From Mycobacterium decipiens (GTDB taxonomy: Bacteria > Actinomycetota > Actinomycetes > Mycobacteriales > Mycobacteriaceae), in contig NZ_OY970459.1 of NCBI RefSeq assembly GCF_963853665.1, positions 4,650,001-4,714,000 on the forward strand: a stretch of DNA of 64,000 nt, read 5' to 3'. Below the pieces are notes generated by a model. The model was not told the DNA's origin. It saw nothing but the letters and a program-made list of their open reading frames with translations, and did no database searches. This document shows positions 51,701 to 61,395 of this stretch, one piece after another. Position 1 is the first letter of the stretch. The number at the start of each line of letters is the position of its first letter. Position numbers and translations under genes: made by a program.

Positions 51701-54395
51701 GATGGGCAGCAAATACCGCCGCCCAGTCCACCGCCACCCCATGCACGTAGGCCTCGGCCAGTGAGGTGATAAACCGCTGCCAGTCGCCTTCGTCGCGGCG
51801 CAGCGAGCCCAGCACCGCCACCGACGCGCGATCCTCGCAGTGGGCTTCGGCGGTTTCGCCGATCGCCGCCGTCAGCACCGGATGGGGACCCATCTCAATG
51901 AAGGTGCATGCACCCTCTTCCAGCAGGGCGGCGGTGGTGTGCTCGAACTGCACGGGCTGGCGCAGATTGCGATACCAATAGCCGCCATCAAGGGTGTCGG
52001 TGTCGATCTGGGTGCCGGTAACCGTGGAATAAAACGGGATATCACCGCCCCGGGGGTTAATCGACGACAGTTCGCCGATCAGCCGGTCTTGGACGGCTTC
52101 GACGTGGCTGGAATGCGAGGCGTAGTCCACCGGGATCAGCCGCGCGAAAACGCCTTCGCCCGCACAATCGGTGACGAACTCTTGTAGTGCGGCTGGGTCT
52201 CCGGCGATCACCGTAGAGGTCGGACTGTTGTGAGCGGCCACCGAAATCCGTCCATCCCAGCGGGTGAGCCGATCAACGACCTGGACGACCGGTAACGCAA
52301 CCGAGGCCATCCCGCCGGTGCCGGCCAGCTCGGCAATGGCCTGGCTGCGCACGGCCACCACGCGGGCGGCATCAGCCAAGCTCAACCCACCAGCCACGTA
52401 GGCGGCGGCGATCTCACCCTGGGAATGGCCAATCACCATGTCGGGCCGCACCCCGCAGGAGCGCCACAACGCCGCCATCGAGACCATCACGGCAAACAAC
52501 GCCGGTTGGACCACATCGACACGGGTCAGCGCGGATTCGGCCACCTCGCCGCGCAACACCGTATCCAGCGACCAATCCACATGCGGGGCCAGCGCATCAG
52601 CGCAGGCCTTCATCTGTGCGGCAAACACCGGTGCGGAATCCAACAACTCCACGGCCATGGCTTGCCACTGTCCACCCTGGCCGGGGAACACGAAGGTCGT
52701 CTTACCCCCAAGCACCCGACCAGCCACCACCCCGGCGCCCGGCTGCCCGCCGGCCAACGCCGCCAAACCCGCCACCAAGTCGTTGCGATCGGCACCAATC
52801 ACCGCGCCGCGGTACTCCAACCCACTACGACAAGTGGCCAACGAAAACCCCACATCAGTCACAGCCAGGCCGGGGTGATCGACCAGATAAGCACCCAACC
52901 GGCCAGCCTGGGCAGCCAATGCCTGAGCCGACTTACCCGACACCACCCACGGCACCACCGGCCACGCCATCGCGGCACCCGAATCACCACCGTGAGCCGG
53001 CACCGACTCAGCAGGCGCTTCCTCCAAGATCACATGCGCATTAGTCCCTGAGATCCCGAACGAAGACACCCCCGCCCGCCGCGGCCGCCCATCCTGCACC
53101 GACCAGTCCCGCTGCTCGGTCAACAACTCCACCGCACCCGAAGCCCAATCCACATGCGGACTAGGCGCATCCACATGCAACGACCGAGGCATCACCCGAT
53201 GGCGCATGGCCTGCACCATCTTGATCACCCCGGCCACCCCGGCGGCGGCCTGAGTGTGCCCCATATTCGACTTGACCGAACCCAACCACAACGGGCGATC
53301 GGCAGACCGACCCTGCCCATAAGTGGCCAACAGCGCTTGGGCCTCAATCGGATCACCCAACGTGGTGCCCGTCCCATGAGCCTCGACCACATCCACCTCA
53401 GCGGCATGCACCCCAGCATTAGCCAACGCCGCCCGAATCACCCGCTGCTGAGAAGGCCCATTAGGCGCAGTCAGCCCGTTAGAAGCCCCGTCCTGATTCA
53501 CCGCCGAACCACGCACCACCGCCAACACCGAATGACCCAACCGGCGAGCATCCGAGAGCCGCTCCACCACGACCACACCAACACCCTCACCCCACCCGGT
53601 GCCATCAGCAGCCGCAGCAAACGACTTACACCGACCATCAACAGCCAACCCCCGCTGCCGAGAAAACTCCACAAACGTCGCCGGGGTCGCCATCACCGTC
53701 ACCCCACCAGCCAACGCCAAATCACACTCGCCCGAACGCAACGACTGCACTGCCAAATGCAACGCCACCAACGACGACGAACACGCCGTATCCACCGACA
53801 CCGCCGGCCCCTGCAAACCCAACACATACGCCACCCGACCCGAGACCACACTGCCAGCGCTGCCGCTACCCAAATACCCTTCGACCTCGGATGCCCCACT
53901 GCCGCCGAACAATCGCGCGGCATAGTCGTGATACATCACTCCGGTAAACACGCCAGTACCTGAACCCGCTAACCCCAACGGATCAATCCCAGCGTGCTCC
54001 AACGCCTCCCACGACACCTCCAACAACAATCGCTGCTGAGGATCCATCGCCAACGCCTCACGCGGACTGATCCCGAAGAACTCCGCATCAAAATCAGCGG
54101 CCTCATACAAAAACCCACCCGAACGGGTATAAGACTTCCCCACCGCATCCGGATCAGGATCAAACAACCCCTCCACATCCCAACCCCGATCGGTCGGGAA
54201 ACCCGACACCACATCCCGACCGCCAAGCACCGCGTCCCACAACACATCCCCAGAAATCAACCCACCCGGGTAACGACACCCCATCCCCACAATCGCCACC
54301 GGCTCGAATGACGCAGTAAGAAGCTTATTCAACCGATCGTTCTCGATGAGCGTGCGTCGAAGCGCTTCTGCAACTTTGTCGACCTGCGTGTTCAT
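48786..54395 (-). CDS. PKS-B: type I polyketide synthase, KS-AT-DH-KR-ACP
   Basis: A 1869-residue single module. N-terminal docking helix ([20 protein letters not shown]); KS with [13 protein letters not shown] (about residue 203); methylmalonyl AT (GHSQGE near 657, DYASHS near 759); DH motif [10 protein letters not shown] (near 969), in which the conserved Gly of HxxxGxxxxP is Glu, with LFDAALH intact; KR with [16 protein letters not shown] (Asp kept at the key position), FSSAAGVLG and [20 protein letters not shown] (about 1742). The C-terminal tail ending [13 protein letters not shown] is a typical docking helix for the next protein. It begins 15 bp after PKS-A with AGAGGA as ribosome site. 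Predicted product of the step: a methyl-branched beta-hydroxy or, if DH works, an enoyl unit. Confidence 0.94.
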   Translation of the reverse strand: MNTQVDKVAEALRRTLIENDRLNKLLTASFEPVAIVGMGCRYPGGLISGDVLWDAVLGGRDVVSGFPTDRGWDVEGLFDPDPDAVGKSYTRSGGFLYEAADFDAEFFGISPREALAMDPQQRLLLEVSWEALEHAGIDPLGLAGSGTGVFTGVMYHDYAARLFGGSGASEVEGYLGSGSAGSVVSGRVAYVLGLQGPAVSVDTACSSSLVALHLAVQSLRSGECDLALAGGVTVMATPATFVEFSRQRGLAVDGRCKSFAAAADGTGWGEGVGVVVVERLSDARRLGHSVLAVVRGSAVNQDGASNGLTAPNGPSQQRVIRAALANAGVHAAEVDVVEAHGTGTTLGDPIEAQALLATYGQGRSADRPLWLGSVKSNMGHTQAAAGVAGVIKMVQAMRHRVMPRSLHVDAPSPHVDWASGAVELLTEQRDWSVQDGRPRRAGVSSFGISGTNAHVILEEAPAESVPAHGGDSGAAMAWPVVPWVVSGKSAQALAAQAGRLGAYLVDHPGLAVTDVGFSLATCRSGLEYRGAVIGADRNDLVAGLAALAGGQPGAGVVAGRVLGGKTTFVFPGQGGQWQAMAVELLDSAPVFAAQMKACADALAPHVDWSLDTVLRGEVAESALTRVDVVQPALFAVMVSMAALWRSCGVRPDMVIGHSQGEIAAAYVAGGLSLADAARVVAVRSQAIAELAGTGGMASVALPVVQVVDRLTRWDGRISVAAHNSPTSTVIAGDPAALQEFVTDCAGEGVFARLIPVDYASHSSHVEAVQDRLIGELSSINPRGGDIPFYSTVTGTQIDTDTLDGGYWYRNLRQPVQFEHTTAALLEEGACTFIEMGPHPVLTAAIGETAEAHCEDRASVAVLGSLRRDEGDWQRFITSLAEAYVHGVAVDWAAVFAAHRPRRVGLPTYAFQRRRYWPVVRIAGVGGLSAVGLVDVGHPFLGAGVGLGDERGWLFSGRLSVQTHAWLADHAVFESVLLPGTAFVEMALAAGSHAGLDYLEELVLEAPLPIPEHTAMQLQLLLGGSDEQRRRQLSIYSRPENVADHSAEQGQWVRHATGVLAPGDRGDGAGFAQLSMAWPPEGAVALPADSLYDRLAEAGFHYGPAFQGVQAIWRRGDEWFAEIALDGDQIDEAANFGLHPALFDAALHAAPELHSEQHRPGHVSLPFAWNGVWLPGRGPSVLRVALHPTDTGLQLRAVDQSGAPMLGVDSLVVRPIDTTQLARGATRQEPLHVVDWTPIPADEAPPAQLALLEGGAPLDLDGIVADGVGHYPSVAALVDSIRAGGDVPEIVLTAAAVTTDNQPGALGKAARAGLYHTLGLVQAWLGQPELLGTRLVFVTHAALAVAGDETPELAAAPIDGLLRSAVGEHPGRFTHIDLDDSPAARRALMAALSLRNEPRLAIRGGVVLAPRLVQAPAHSPEPDAVPVFDPQATVLISGGTGALGMALARHLATHHHCEHLLLVSRRGTAADGAEELRVELAGHGCRVEFAACDTADSDELSALLQTIPAEHPLGAVIHAAGVLADGVIDALGREQVEQVLRPKLDAALLLHELTQDMDLSAFVLFSSAAGVLGSPGQANYAAANAFLDALAQHRHHHGLAAVSLAWGLWDQSSGLTGQLDEIDHARMRRMGLTAIATDEGLRLFDLACNRAEPVLVPAPLDTDALRAQAHAGMLPPLLGGLVRTPAKRARAAATLAQRLNEKPQTEWDALLLSEVRSQVAAALNYPGPDAIDPTQAFNEIGLDSLGAVELRNRLTQATGLKLPTTLIFDHPNPIALAQYLHTNFINTTTGESAYGIDEGIEKIESILAAVGMDEQKRSQIEDRVRLLSANLQAFLAGVPEEISDAHGDLQFRSDDELFEILDEEFGATSQ
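52903..53290 (-). repeat. KS-AT linker block, PKS-B copy
   Basis: Matches 58483-58870 in PKS-A (offset 5580) in about 383 of 388 positions. It encodes the C-terminal end of KS and the KS-AT linker ([20 protein letters not shown]). Confidence 0.85.
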
Positions 54396-54410
54396 TGCTT
54401 CCTCTGGCCC

Positions 54411-57400
54411 TTAACCTTGTTGGGCTGCGAACTTAGTTAGAGCCACGTTGACGAGATCGTCGAGGCTCATATCTGCAAGGTCGGAGGCCCTTTCGCGCTC
54501 GCCAAGCTCGTCAGGGTTATCCATTTTTAGCTTTTGCAATAGGTCCACGATCTTGGCTTGTGCAAGCCGTTTAGCTGGAATCGACATCACAAGATCTTGC
54601 ACCTGTCTGACATAGTCATCATTCCCGCCGCTGATGGGCTCCGATCCACTTAGCTGATACCCCAAATAGCTGGCGACGTCGCGGGGGGTGGGGTAGTCGA
54701 ACACCAGGGTGGGCGTCAAGGACAGTCCGGTCGCTGCTTTCAACCGATTCCGTAGGTCTACTGCGGTCAATGAATCGAACCCGAGGCCTTGGAACGCTTG
54801 GTCGGGACTGATTTCACCAGACTTGGTGTGTCCCAGGACGATAGCGATCTGTGTGCATACCAACTCGGTCAACATCTCGCGCTGTTGCTCAGGGGTTAGG
54901 CCATGCAGATGTTGGGCCAGCGCTGACCGGGACGCTGTGCTGCCGGCCTCGACCGCGCGTCGCCGCGGACTACCGATCAACTCATTGAACAACGGCGGCA
55001 ACCCAGCATTAAAGCTCGGGTTATGCAGCGCATGACGGTCAAACCGCGCCGCAACCACCGCGGGATGGTCGGCAACCAGTGCGGCATCAAACATCTCGAT
55101 TGCCTGTTCAGCGGTCAGGGCCACCATCCCGGTGCGATTCATCCGGGCCACGTCACGACTACTGAGATGCCCGGTCATCGTGCTGGACTGTTCCCACAAT
55201 CCCCACGCCAACGACGTCGCCGTCAACCCATCAGCACGACGCTGGAAAGCCAAAGCGTCCAAGAACGCATTCGCCGCTGCGTAATTGCCCTGCCCTGGAG
55301 CACCCACCGTACCCGCGATCGACGAGAACAACACAAACGCCGAAACACCCAAATCACGGGTCAACTCATGCAGATTCCAGGCCGCATCCACCTTGGCCCG
55401 CAACACCGTATCCACCCGCTGCGGAGTCAAGGAAGTGATCACCGCATCGTCAAGCACCCCTGCAGCGTGAATCACCCCCGTCAACGGATACTGCTGCGGT
55501 AGTCGAGTTAACAACGCGGTCACCGCATCACGATCAGCCACATCACAGGCAACCACCTCAACCTGCACACCGCGGGCAGACAACTCAGCCGCCAGCTCCG
55601 CGCTACCACCAGCGCGACCACCACTGCGACTGGCCAAAACCACATGCCGGACCCCGTAGTGATCGACCACGTGACGAGCCAACCAACCACCGGCCATACC
55701 CGTCCCACCGGTAATCAACACCGTGCCCGACGGATCCAACACCGACGACGGGTCCACACCACCACCATCGGCCACATCCAACACGGGGGCTACTGCCGAT
55801 AACCGGGCCGCATATACCGCATGAGAACGCACCACCAATTGCGGTTCCCCGCTCTGAGTCAACGCAACCAGGTCCAACCCGTCTATGCCTGAACCCTCAG
55901 AACCAGTGACGATTTGACCGTCAACGATCGAAGCAGCGGCATCCAGATCAATGAGGACTACCCGGCCGGGATCCTCATTTTGCGCTGAACGCACCATTCC
56001 CCAGACCGCTGCCCCAGCCAGATCGGTGACTCGTTCACCAACCAACCCAACCGCACCCCGGGTCAGCACCACCAACACCCCGGCTCGATCAACAGTCAAC
56101 CAAGACTGCAACACAGCCAACAGCTGATGCGTCACCTCGTGCACCGCGGCCACTACATCGCTGTGAGTAGCAGGCACCTCCCACACCACCACATCAGCCT
56201 GAACCCCGACAGCGGGATCAGTCTCGGATTCGGGATCGGTGCTGGATTGATCGCGCCAAGCCGCTATGTGCCCAGCCCGCCCGTCAGGCACGGTGATAGG
56301 TGCCCAAGTAAGCTCCATCAAACCCGAATCATTCTGAATACCAGCAGCACTGAGCGCGGCTTGAAGTTGTTCAGAACTTGCCGGACGGGTGAGCAGCGAC
56401 CCGGTAAACACCAGCGTCCCGCTGGTATCGCTGAGCTGGACATCAACAACATTGCCCTGAGTACGACCCAAATGCACCCGCAACCGGGTAGCTCCCACAC
56501 CATGCAAACTGACCTGCTGCCACATGAACGGCAACTGCACGCCCTCATCACGGCTAGCTACACCGTCAGCGTCGGTGGTCAGCACCCAGGCATGCAATGC
56601 GGCGTCCAACAAAGCCGGATGAATGCCCATCCCCGCTATATCAAGGTCTTCGGACACAGCAATCTCGGCGAACACGTCCTCGCCGCGTTTCCATACCGCA
56701 GTCAAACCCTGAAACGCCGAACCGTATTGATAACCCAGAGCCGCCAGCCGGTCATACCCACCAGCGATATCCACCACCTCAGCACCCACCGGCGGCCATG
56801 TCGGCAAATCAGAAAACAGCAGCGATGGTTCAGCAGTCCCGACGGTCAGGACGCCTTTGGCATGCAGCACCCATTCCGAATCCGATTGACCGTTACGGGA
56901 ATACACCGCCACTGTCCGGTTGCCTGATCCACCAGCGCCGCTTACCATCACCTGCACGGGCACGCCGCGGTCGGTGATTGCCAACGGCGCCATCAAGGTC
57001 AGTTCCTGGAGCACTGGGCAGTTGACTTCATCACCGGCACGAATGGCCAATTCCACGAACCCAGTTCCGGGGAACAACATCGCCCCAGCAATGCGGTGAT
57101 CGGCCAACCACGGTTGAGCGCGAGGGGCCAGCAGGCCGGTGAGGATCACTCCCCCGGAATCGGGTTGTGTGATCACCGCACCCAACAACGCATGCTCGAC
57201 AGCGGCCAACCCGACGTTGCCGACATCGCCTGCTCTTGAGGTGCTGTCAAGCCAGAACCGACGCCGCTGGAATGCGTAGGTGGGCAGTGTGACTCGCTGA
57301 GCGGTGGTGTGGTCGAACACGGCGGCCCAATCCACTGCGGCGCCAGCGGTGAACAAGACAGCTGCGGCATGGATAACCAAGCTGCCTTCTGCGCGTTGCT

Positions 57401-59945
57401 TGCCTAAGACCGGGACTACTACAACATCTTCGGGCGAGGCAAGGGTCTGATCGATAGACGTGCTCAGCCCTCCGCTGGGCCCGGCCTCAATGAACCGCGT
57501 CGCCCCCATCGACTCCAACAAGCGCACACTGTCGGCGAAACGCACCGGCTGACGCACATGATCCACCCAGTACTGCGGTGAACCATATTCTGGTCCACCC
57601 AATGCCGCGGTAATGTTGGACACCACCGGGATCGTGGGTTCACCCACCGTGATATCCGAAATGGCTGAAGCGAACTCATCGAGGATCGGTTCCATTAACG
57701 ATGAATGGAACGCATGAGAAACCGCCAACTGACGCACCCGCCGGTCACGCTCACGGAAGTCCTCGACGATCGGTGCTACTGCGTCCTGAGCGCCGGAAAC
57801 CACCACTGATCCCGGGGCGTTGATTGCAGCGATACCCACACCATCGACCAGCAGTGGTGTCACCTCGTCTTCAGTGGCCGCCACCGCGAACATCACCCCA
57901 CCAGCGGGTAATGACTGCATCGTCCGGCCCCGCGCAGCCACCACCATCGCGGCATCAGATAGCGAAAGCACTTGCGCGGCATAGGCAGCGGCAATTTCGC
58001 CCACAGAGTGACCGAGCACGAAGTCGGGGCGGATCCCCCAGTGCCTCAATAGCTGCAATATAGCCACTTCCACGGCGAACAACGCCGGCTGGGCGAACTC
58101 TGTGCTGTTAAGCAGGGCCTGGTTCTCACCCCACAACACCGACTGCAAGGACACCCGCAGATGCTGATCTAGTTCGCCAACCACAGCATCGAAAGCCTCA
58201 GCGAACGCCGGGAACTGAGCATGCAACTGCTGGCCCATCCCCAGCCACTGCGCACCCTGCCCCGGGAACACCAGCGCGGTCTTACCGGCGGCGCCGGCAT
58301 GTCTGGTCAGCACCACCCCACCGGGGCGCCCCTCAGCCAGATCCGCCAACCCCGCCAAAAGCTCGTCCCGACCGGCACCAACAATTACCGCCCGATGCTC
58401 GAACACCGACCGCTGCGATAAAGACAACCCGACATCAAGCACACCAAGGTCACCATCAGCGCCCAGGTATTCAGCTAACCGCCCAGCCTGGGCAGCCAAT
58501 GCCTGAGCCGACTTACCCGACACCACCCACGGCACCACCGGCCACGCCACCGCGGCACCCGAATCACCACCGTGAGCCGGCACCGACTCAGCAGGCGCTT
58601 CCTCCAAGATCACATGCGCATTAGTCCCTGAGATCCCGAACGAAGACACCCCCGCCCGCCGCGGCCGCCCATCCTGCACCGACCAGTCCCGCTGCTCGGT
58701 CAACAACTCCACCGCACCCGAAGCCCAATCCACACGCGGAGAAGGCGTATCCACATGCAACGACCGAGGCATCACCCGATGGCGCATGGCCTGCACCATC
58801 TTGATCACCCCGGCCACCCCGGCGGCGGCCTGAGTGTGCCCCATATTCGACTTGACCGAACCCAACCACAGCGGCCGATCCTGCGGGTGCCTACTGCCGT
58901 AGGTGGCCAAAAGAGCGTTGGCCTCAATCGGATCACCCTTCGGGGTGCCGGTGCCATGAGCCTCCACCACGTCCACATCGGCCACCCCCAACCCGGCGGC
59001 GGCCAACGCCGAACGGATAACGCGCTCCTGAGCGCGCCCGTTGGGCGCGGTCAGCTTTTTAGACGCCCCGTCTTGATTGATCGCGCTGCCACGAATCACC
59101 GCCAACACCGAATGCCCAAGCCGGCGGGCATCGGATAGCCGCTCCAACAACACCAAACCGGCACCCTCGGCAAAGCCTGTTCCGTCAGCGGCGGCGGCAA
59201 ACGACTTGCACCGCCCATCCGCGGACAATCCCCGCTTCCGGGAAAACTCCACAAGAGTGGTGGGGGTGGCCATCACCATGACACCGCCCGCCAGGGCCAT
59301 CGAACACTCACCACCACGCAGAGATTGACAAGCCTGATGGATGGCCACCAACGACGACGAACACGCCGTATCCACCGACACCGCCGGGCCTTCCAAGCCG
59401 AACACAAAGGCAACCCGCCCCGACACCACACTGGCTTCGGTACCAACGGCCAGGAAACCCTCGGCCTGATCCCCGCCAATTTCCTCGTAATGCGAGGTCA
59501 TCACGCCGGCGAAGACGCCGGTTTGGCTGCCCCGCAACAATTGTGGATCAATTCCGGCTGATTCGAATGTCTCCCAGGCGATCTCCAACATCAGCCGCTG
59601 CTGGGGATCCATCCCCAGCGCTTCACGCGGCGAGATCCCGAAAAACCCGGCATCGAAATCCGCTACCCGGTCCAGAAACCCACCCGCGCGGGCATACACA
59701 CACCCCATCCGATCCGGATCAGGATCATAAAGCCGCCCAAGGCCCCAGCCACGGTCCGAAGGAAACTCCGACACCACGTCGCGACCCTCAGACACCATCT
59801 CCCACAAACCATCCGGCGAATCCACCCCACCCGGGAACCGGCACGCCATCCCCACCACCGCCACCGGCTCAACCGCCGCGCGCGAAATATGCCCCACGCT
59901 TCCTGTTGTCACCCCGGCGCCGGGCGGGCCCACAAGCTGTGTCAT
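54411..59945 (-). CDS. PKS-A: type I polyketide synthase, KS-AT-DH-KR-ACP (first module)
   Basis: A 1844-residue single module, first in the operon. KS with [13 protein letters not shown] (Cys195), so not a decarboxylating KSQ; malonyl AT (GHSVGE near 647, SHAFHS near 743); DH ([11 protein letters not shown] near 950, LLDAALH); KR with [17 protein letters not shown] (B-type), FSSIAGTVG and [20 protein letters not shown] (about 1724); C-terminal docking tail ending [13 protein letters not shown]. There is no loading AT-ACP or CoA ligase in front, and no N-terminal docking coiled coil, so the starter must come from elsewhere. KS shows odd motifs: [14 protein letters not shown] instead of [14 protein letters not shown], and [10 protein letters not shown]. 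The ATG overlaps a small upstream ORF by 4 bp. Expected step: malonyl extension, ketoreduction and dehydration. Confidence 0.94.
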   Translation of the reverse strand: MTQLVGPPGAGVTTGSVGHISRAAVEPVAVVGMACRFPGGVDSPDGLWEMVSEGRDVVSEFPSDRGWGLGRLYDPDPDRMGCVYARAGGFLDRVADFDAGFFGISPREALGMDPQQRLMLEIAWETFESAGIDPQLLRGSQTGVFAGVMTSHYEEIGGDQAEGFLAVGTEASVVSGRVAFVFGLEGPAVSVDTACSSSLVAIHQACQSLRGGECSMALAGGVMVMATPTTLVEFSRKRGLSADGRCKSFAAAADGTGFAEGAGLVLLERLSDARRLGHSVLAVIRGSAINQDGASKKLTAPNGRAQERVIRSALAAAGLGVADVDVVEAHGTGTPKGDPIEANALLATYGSRHPQDRPLWLGSVKSNMGHTQAAAGVAGVIKMVQAMRHRVMPRSLHVDTPSPRVDWASGAVELLTEQRDWSVQDGRPRRAGVSSFGISGTNAHVILEEAPAESVPAHGGDSGAAVAWPVVPWVVSGKSAQALAAQAGRLAEYLGADGDLGVLDVGLSLSQRSVFEHRAVIVGAGRDELLAGLADLAEGRPGGVVLTRHAGAAGKTALVFPGQGAQWLGMGQQLHAQFPAFAEAFDAVVGELDQHLRVSLQSVLWGENQALLNSTEFAQPALFAVEVAILQLLRHWGIRPDFVLGHSVGEIAAAYAAQVLSLSDAAMVVAARGRTMQSLPAGGVMFAVAATEDEVTPLLVDGVGIAAINAPGSVVVSGAQDAVAPIVEDFRERDRRVRQLAVSHAFHSSLMEPILDEFASAISDITVGEPTIPVVSNITAALGGPEYGSPQYWVDHVRQPVRFADSVRLLESMGATRFIEAGPSGGLSTSIDQTLASPEDVVVVPVLGKQRAEGSLVIHAAAVLFTAGAAVDWAAVFDHTTAQRVTLPTYAFQRRRFWLDSTSRAGDVGNVGLAAVEHALLGAVITQPDSGGVILTGLLAPRAQPWLADHRIAGAMLFPGTGFVELAIRAGDEVNCPVLQELTLMAPLAITDRGVPVQVMVSGAGGSGNRTVAVYSRNGQSDSEWVLHAKGVLTVGTAEPSLLFSDLPTWPPVGAEVVDIAGGYDRLAALGYQYGSAFQGLTAVWKRGEDVFAEIAVSEDLDIAGMGIHPALLDAALHAWVLTTDADGVASRDEGVQLPFMWQQVSLHGVGATRLRVHLGRTQGNVVDVQLSDTSGTLVFTGSLLTRPASSEQLQAALSAAGIQNDSGLMELTWAPITVPDGRAGHIAAWRDQSSTDPESETDPAVGVQADVVVWEVPATHSDVVAAVHEVTHQLLAVLQSWLTVDRAGVLVVLTRGAVGLVGERVTDLAGAAVWGMVRSAQNEDPGRVVLIDLDAAASIVDGQIVTGSEGSGIDGLDLVALTQSGEPQLVVRSHAVYAARLSAVAPVLDVADGGGVDPSSVLDPSGTVLITGGTGMAGGWLARHVVDHYGVRHVVLASRSGGRAGGSAELAAELSARGVQVEVVACDVADRDAVTALLTRLPQQYPLTGVIHAAGVLDDAVITSLTPQRVDTVLRAKVDAAWNLHELTRDLGVSAFVLFSSIAGTVGAPGQGNYAAANAFLDALAFQRRADGLTATSLAWGLWEQSSTMTGHLSSRDVARMNRTGMVALTAEQAIEMFDAALVADHPAVVAARFDRHALHNPSFNAGLPPLFNELIGSPRRRAVEAGSTASRSALAQHLHGLTPEQQREMLTELVCTQIAIVLGHTKSGEISPDQAFQGLGFDSLTAVDLRNRLKAATGLSLTPTLVFDYPTPRDVASYLGYQLSGSEPISGGNDDYVRQVQDLVMSIPAKRLAQAKIVDLLQKLKMDNPDELGERERASDLADMSLDDLVNVALTKFAAQQG
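58483..58870 (-). repeat. KS-AT linker block, PKS-A copy
   Basis: Partner of 52903-53290. Outside this block PKS-A and PKS-B differ much more. Confidence 0.85.
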
Positions 59946-60238
59946 ACGGTCGACGACGTAGCCGCGGCATCACCCGCGGTACAACTGACGCCGGGCTCTG
60001 CCACACCAACACCAAAACGGCCCGGCCCTTTGACACCTAGGGCGAACACCACTGCATGCTCGCTACCCGAAGTGCTCAACCCGACCGCATTCCGCACCGG
60101 ATCAGCCGCCCGCCCCACTGCCGTAATCAACAGCGCCGCACCAGCATGCGCAGCCCCCGGCCGAGCTGTCGGCGCTGCCAGCACAATGCTCGCCGCCGCC
60201 GAGCCTTCCGGAACTACTCGCATAGCCACGACAGACAC
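59942..60238 (-). CDS. Small hypothetical protein translationally coupled to PKS-A
   Basis: An up to 98-residue frame whose stop overlaps the PKS-A start (ATGA). A strong ribosome site GGGAGGA lies at about 60240-60246; with that spacing the real start is probably GTG 60229 or ATG 60223, and GTG 60238 is too close. The protein begins [20 protein letters not shown] from the internal ATG and contains [19 protein letters not shown]. It has no Cys-rich, carrier-protein or helix-turn-helix motif that I recognise. Codon third positions are mostly G or C as in its neighbours. Position and coupling argue for a real gene at the head of the operon, of unknown function. Confidence 0.5.
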   Translation of the reverse strand: MSVVAMRVVPEGSAAASIVLAAPTARPGAAHAGAALLITAVGRAADPVRNAVGLSTSGSEHAVVFALGVKGPGRFGVGVAEPGVSCTAGDAAATSSTV

Positions 60239-60339
60239 TCCTCCCGACGCATGTACCCGACCATTGAAAGCAAGCGCTCGGGAACCAGCGGACTAAACCG
60301 AGTGCGCAACGCACCGGAACGTAAACACAAATTCCACGG

Positions 60340-60345
60340 AGTATA
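60340..60345 (-). promoter_or_regulatory. Candidate -10 element of the PKS operon
   Basis: TATACT on the minus strand, about 95 bp upstream of the small coupled ORF and 25-60 bp downstream of the two operator-like repeats. No good -35 hexamer is visible at 17 bp. Weak evidence, based on the hexamer and position. Confidence 0.35.
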
Positions 60346-60369
60346 TCCCGTAGCAATTGTTGGCGGAGG

Positions 60370-60383
60370 TTACGATGGCGTAG
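60370..60383. promoter_or_regulatory. Operator-like inverted repeat 1 upstream of PKS operon
   Basis: TTACGATGGCGTAG: TACG and CGTA arms around 4 bp. The second copy lies at 60391-60404, exactly 21 bp away, on the same face of the helix. Confidence 0.6.
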
Positions 60384-60390
60384 GGGAAAG

Positions 60391-60404
60391 CTACGATGCC
60401 GTAG
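60391..60404. promoter_or_regulatory. Operator-like inverted repeat 2 upstream of PKS operon
   Basis: CTACGATGCCGTAG: 5-bp arms CTACG/CGTAG around 4 bp. With repeat 1 it forms a tandem site of TetR-like geometry. No regulator gene lies beside it, so the cognate protein is unknown. Confidence 0.6.
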
Positions 60405-61395
60405 GTTTCTGGCGCCATCGATTCGCCGGGCCGGCTGCCTCCCGCGACCTGCGACGCTGACCAACGGCCATGGCGACGCAGTTGCTGCGCTGCACGCGGC
60501 GATCACCACGGGATCCGAGCGAAGACAGAACAGCGAATCGTTCGAACTCCTCCAATGAGGTCTCAGCGGTGCTACGTCGCGGCAGTCCAACCTCGCTTGG
60601 TAGGTTCACGCACGAAGTTGCGACCTGCGCCAGCCGAGGACAACAATGCTCGCTAAACACGCTGCGCGCCAAGTACTATCGATAGCCTATGCCCGCACGG
60701 TGCCAGGTCCTCGCGTGTACCGATGCCGGCGAAGCTACCGTTTCTCCCGCCCGCGGTCCGGTCTAGACTGCGACAGACAGTGGCAACTCAATTGGACGGC
60801 TTCCAACTGCCTTGCAAGCGAGCGGCCTTCAGTTCAATCCTGACAGGGCGCGCTAGCTCGCCGAGACGGCACAGAGATCGAGATCTCTGACTGAAATCTC
60901 GATCTTCGCAGCGGATTGAGCACGAAAACCAAAGTGACATATACACATCAGCCGAAAATTTCAGAAGACCGTAAGAAGGCGAGCGCAGGCATAGCCCGCA
61001 TCGACCGCAGGACGACTAGGGTCTGAGCGCCTTCACGATAATGTGGGACCACAATTACCCGTTCATTCACCGAGAATAGCTGGAAAGCAACCGATTCCGG
61101 GTGAAGAGCGGAACGGTGCTACTAATATCACTTTCCCACAACGCAATTCGCAGTATGAACGGCTCGCTGCCACACGTTGTGGATGCCGGCCCATTCGCCG
61201 CCAACGCCGACACGGCCGAATGAGCCGAGACGCCACGGGGAGGCAATCTCCAGCCACCCGCTGCGGAACAGGCCGCTGCATTCTTGCGAATCATTGGTCG
61301 ATGACTGCATGAAAGGGCAGCGAAGTCGTACACGCCAGCGGCCCCCGGGTACGGCCGGCGCGGGCAACCGGCCTAGCTCAGCATCGGTGCCGCGG
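60405..61395. other. Intergenic region between the PKS operon and the PE_PGRS gene
   Basis: About 1 kb without a gene I can support on either strand: the open frames are short, lack ribosome sites and encode Arg/Cys-rich sequence without family motifs. It holds the tRNA remnant at 60809-60848 and otherwise nothing recognisable; base composition is lower in GC than the flanking genes in places (60880-61140). Confidence 0.6.
60809..60848 (+). repeat. Right copy of tRNA-Thr 3' half (candidate att site / tRNA relic)
   Basis: Matches 24895-24934 in 37 of 40 positions, same orientation, with exact identity over the last 20 (60829-60848). The anticodon position reads TGC instead of TGT. Upstream bases (ACTCAATTGGACGGC) faintly resemble a D-arm but do not fold, and the acceptor stem is not complementary, so it is not a functional tRNA. 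Confidence 0.65.

Noticed and set aside
59360..59380. KS of PKS-A as a decarboxylating KSQ loading domain
   Set aside because: The active site reads DTACSSSL with Cys present, not Gln.
60809..60850. A second functional tRNA gene
   Set aside because: Acceptor and anticodon stems do not pair and the 5' half cannot be folded; only the T-arm is intact.
24943..61395. An integrase, transposase or phage gene that would mobilise the island
   Set aside because: Looked for on both strands between the two tRNA copies and not found; all large frames belong to the PKS operon.
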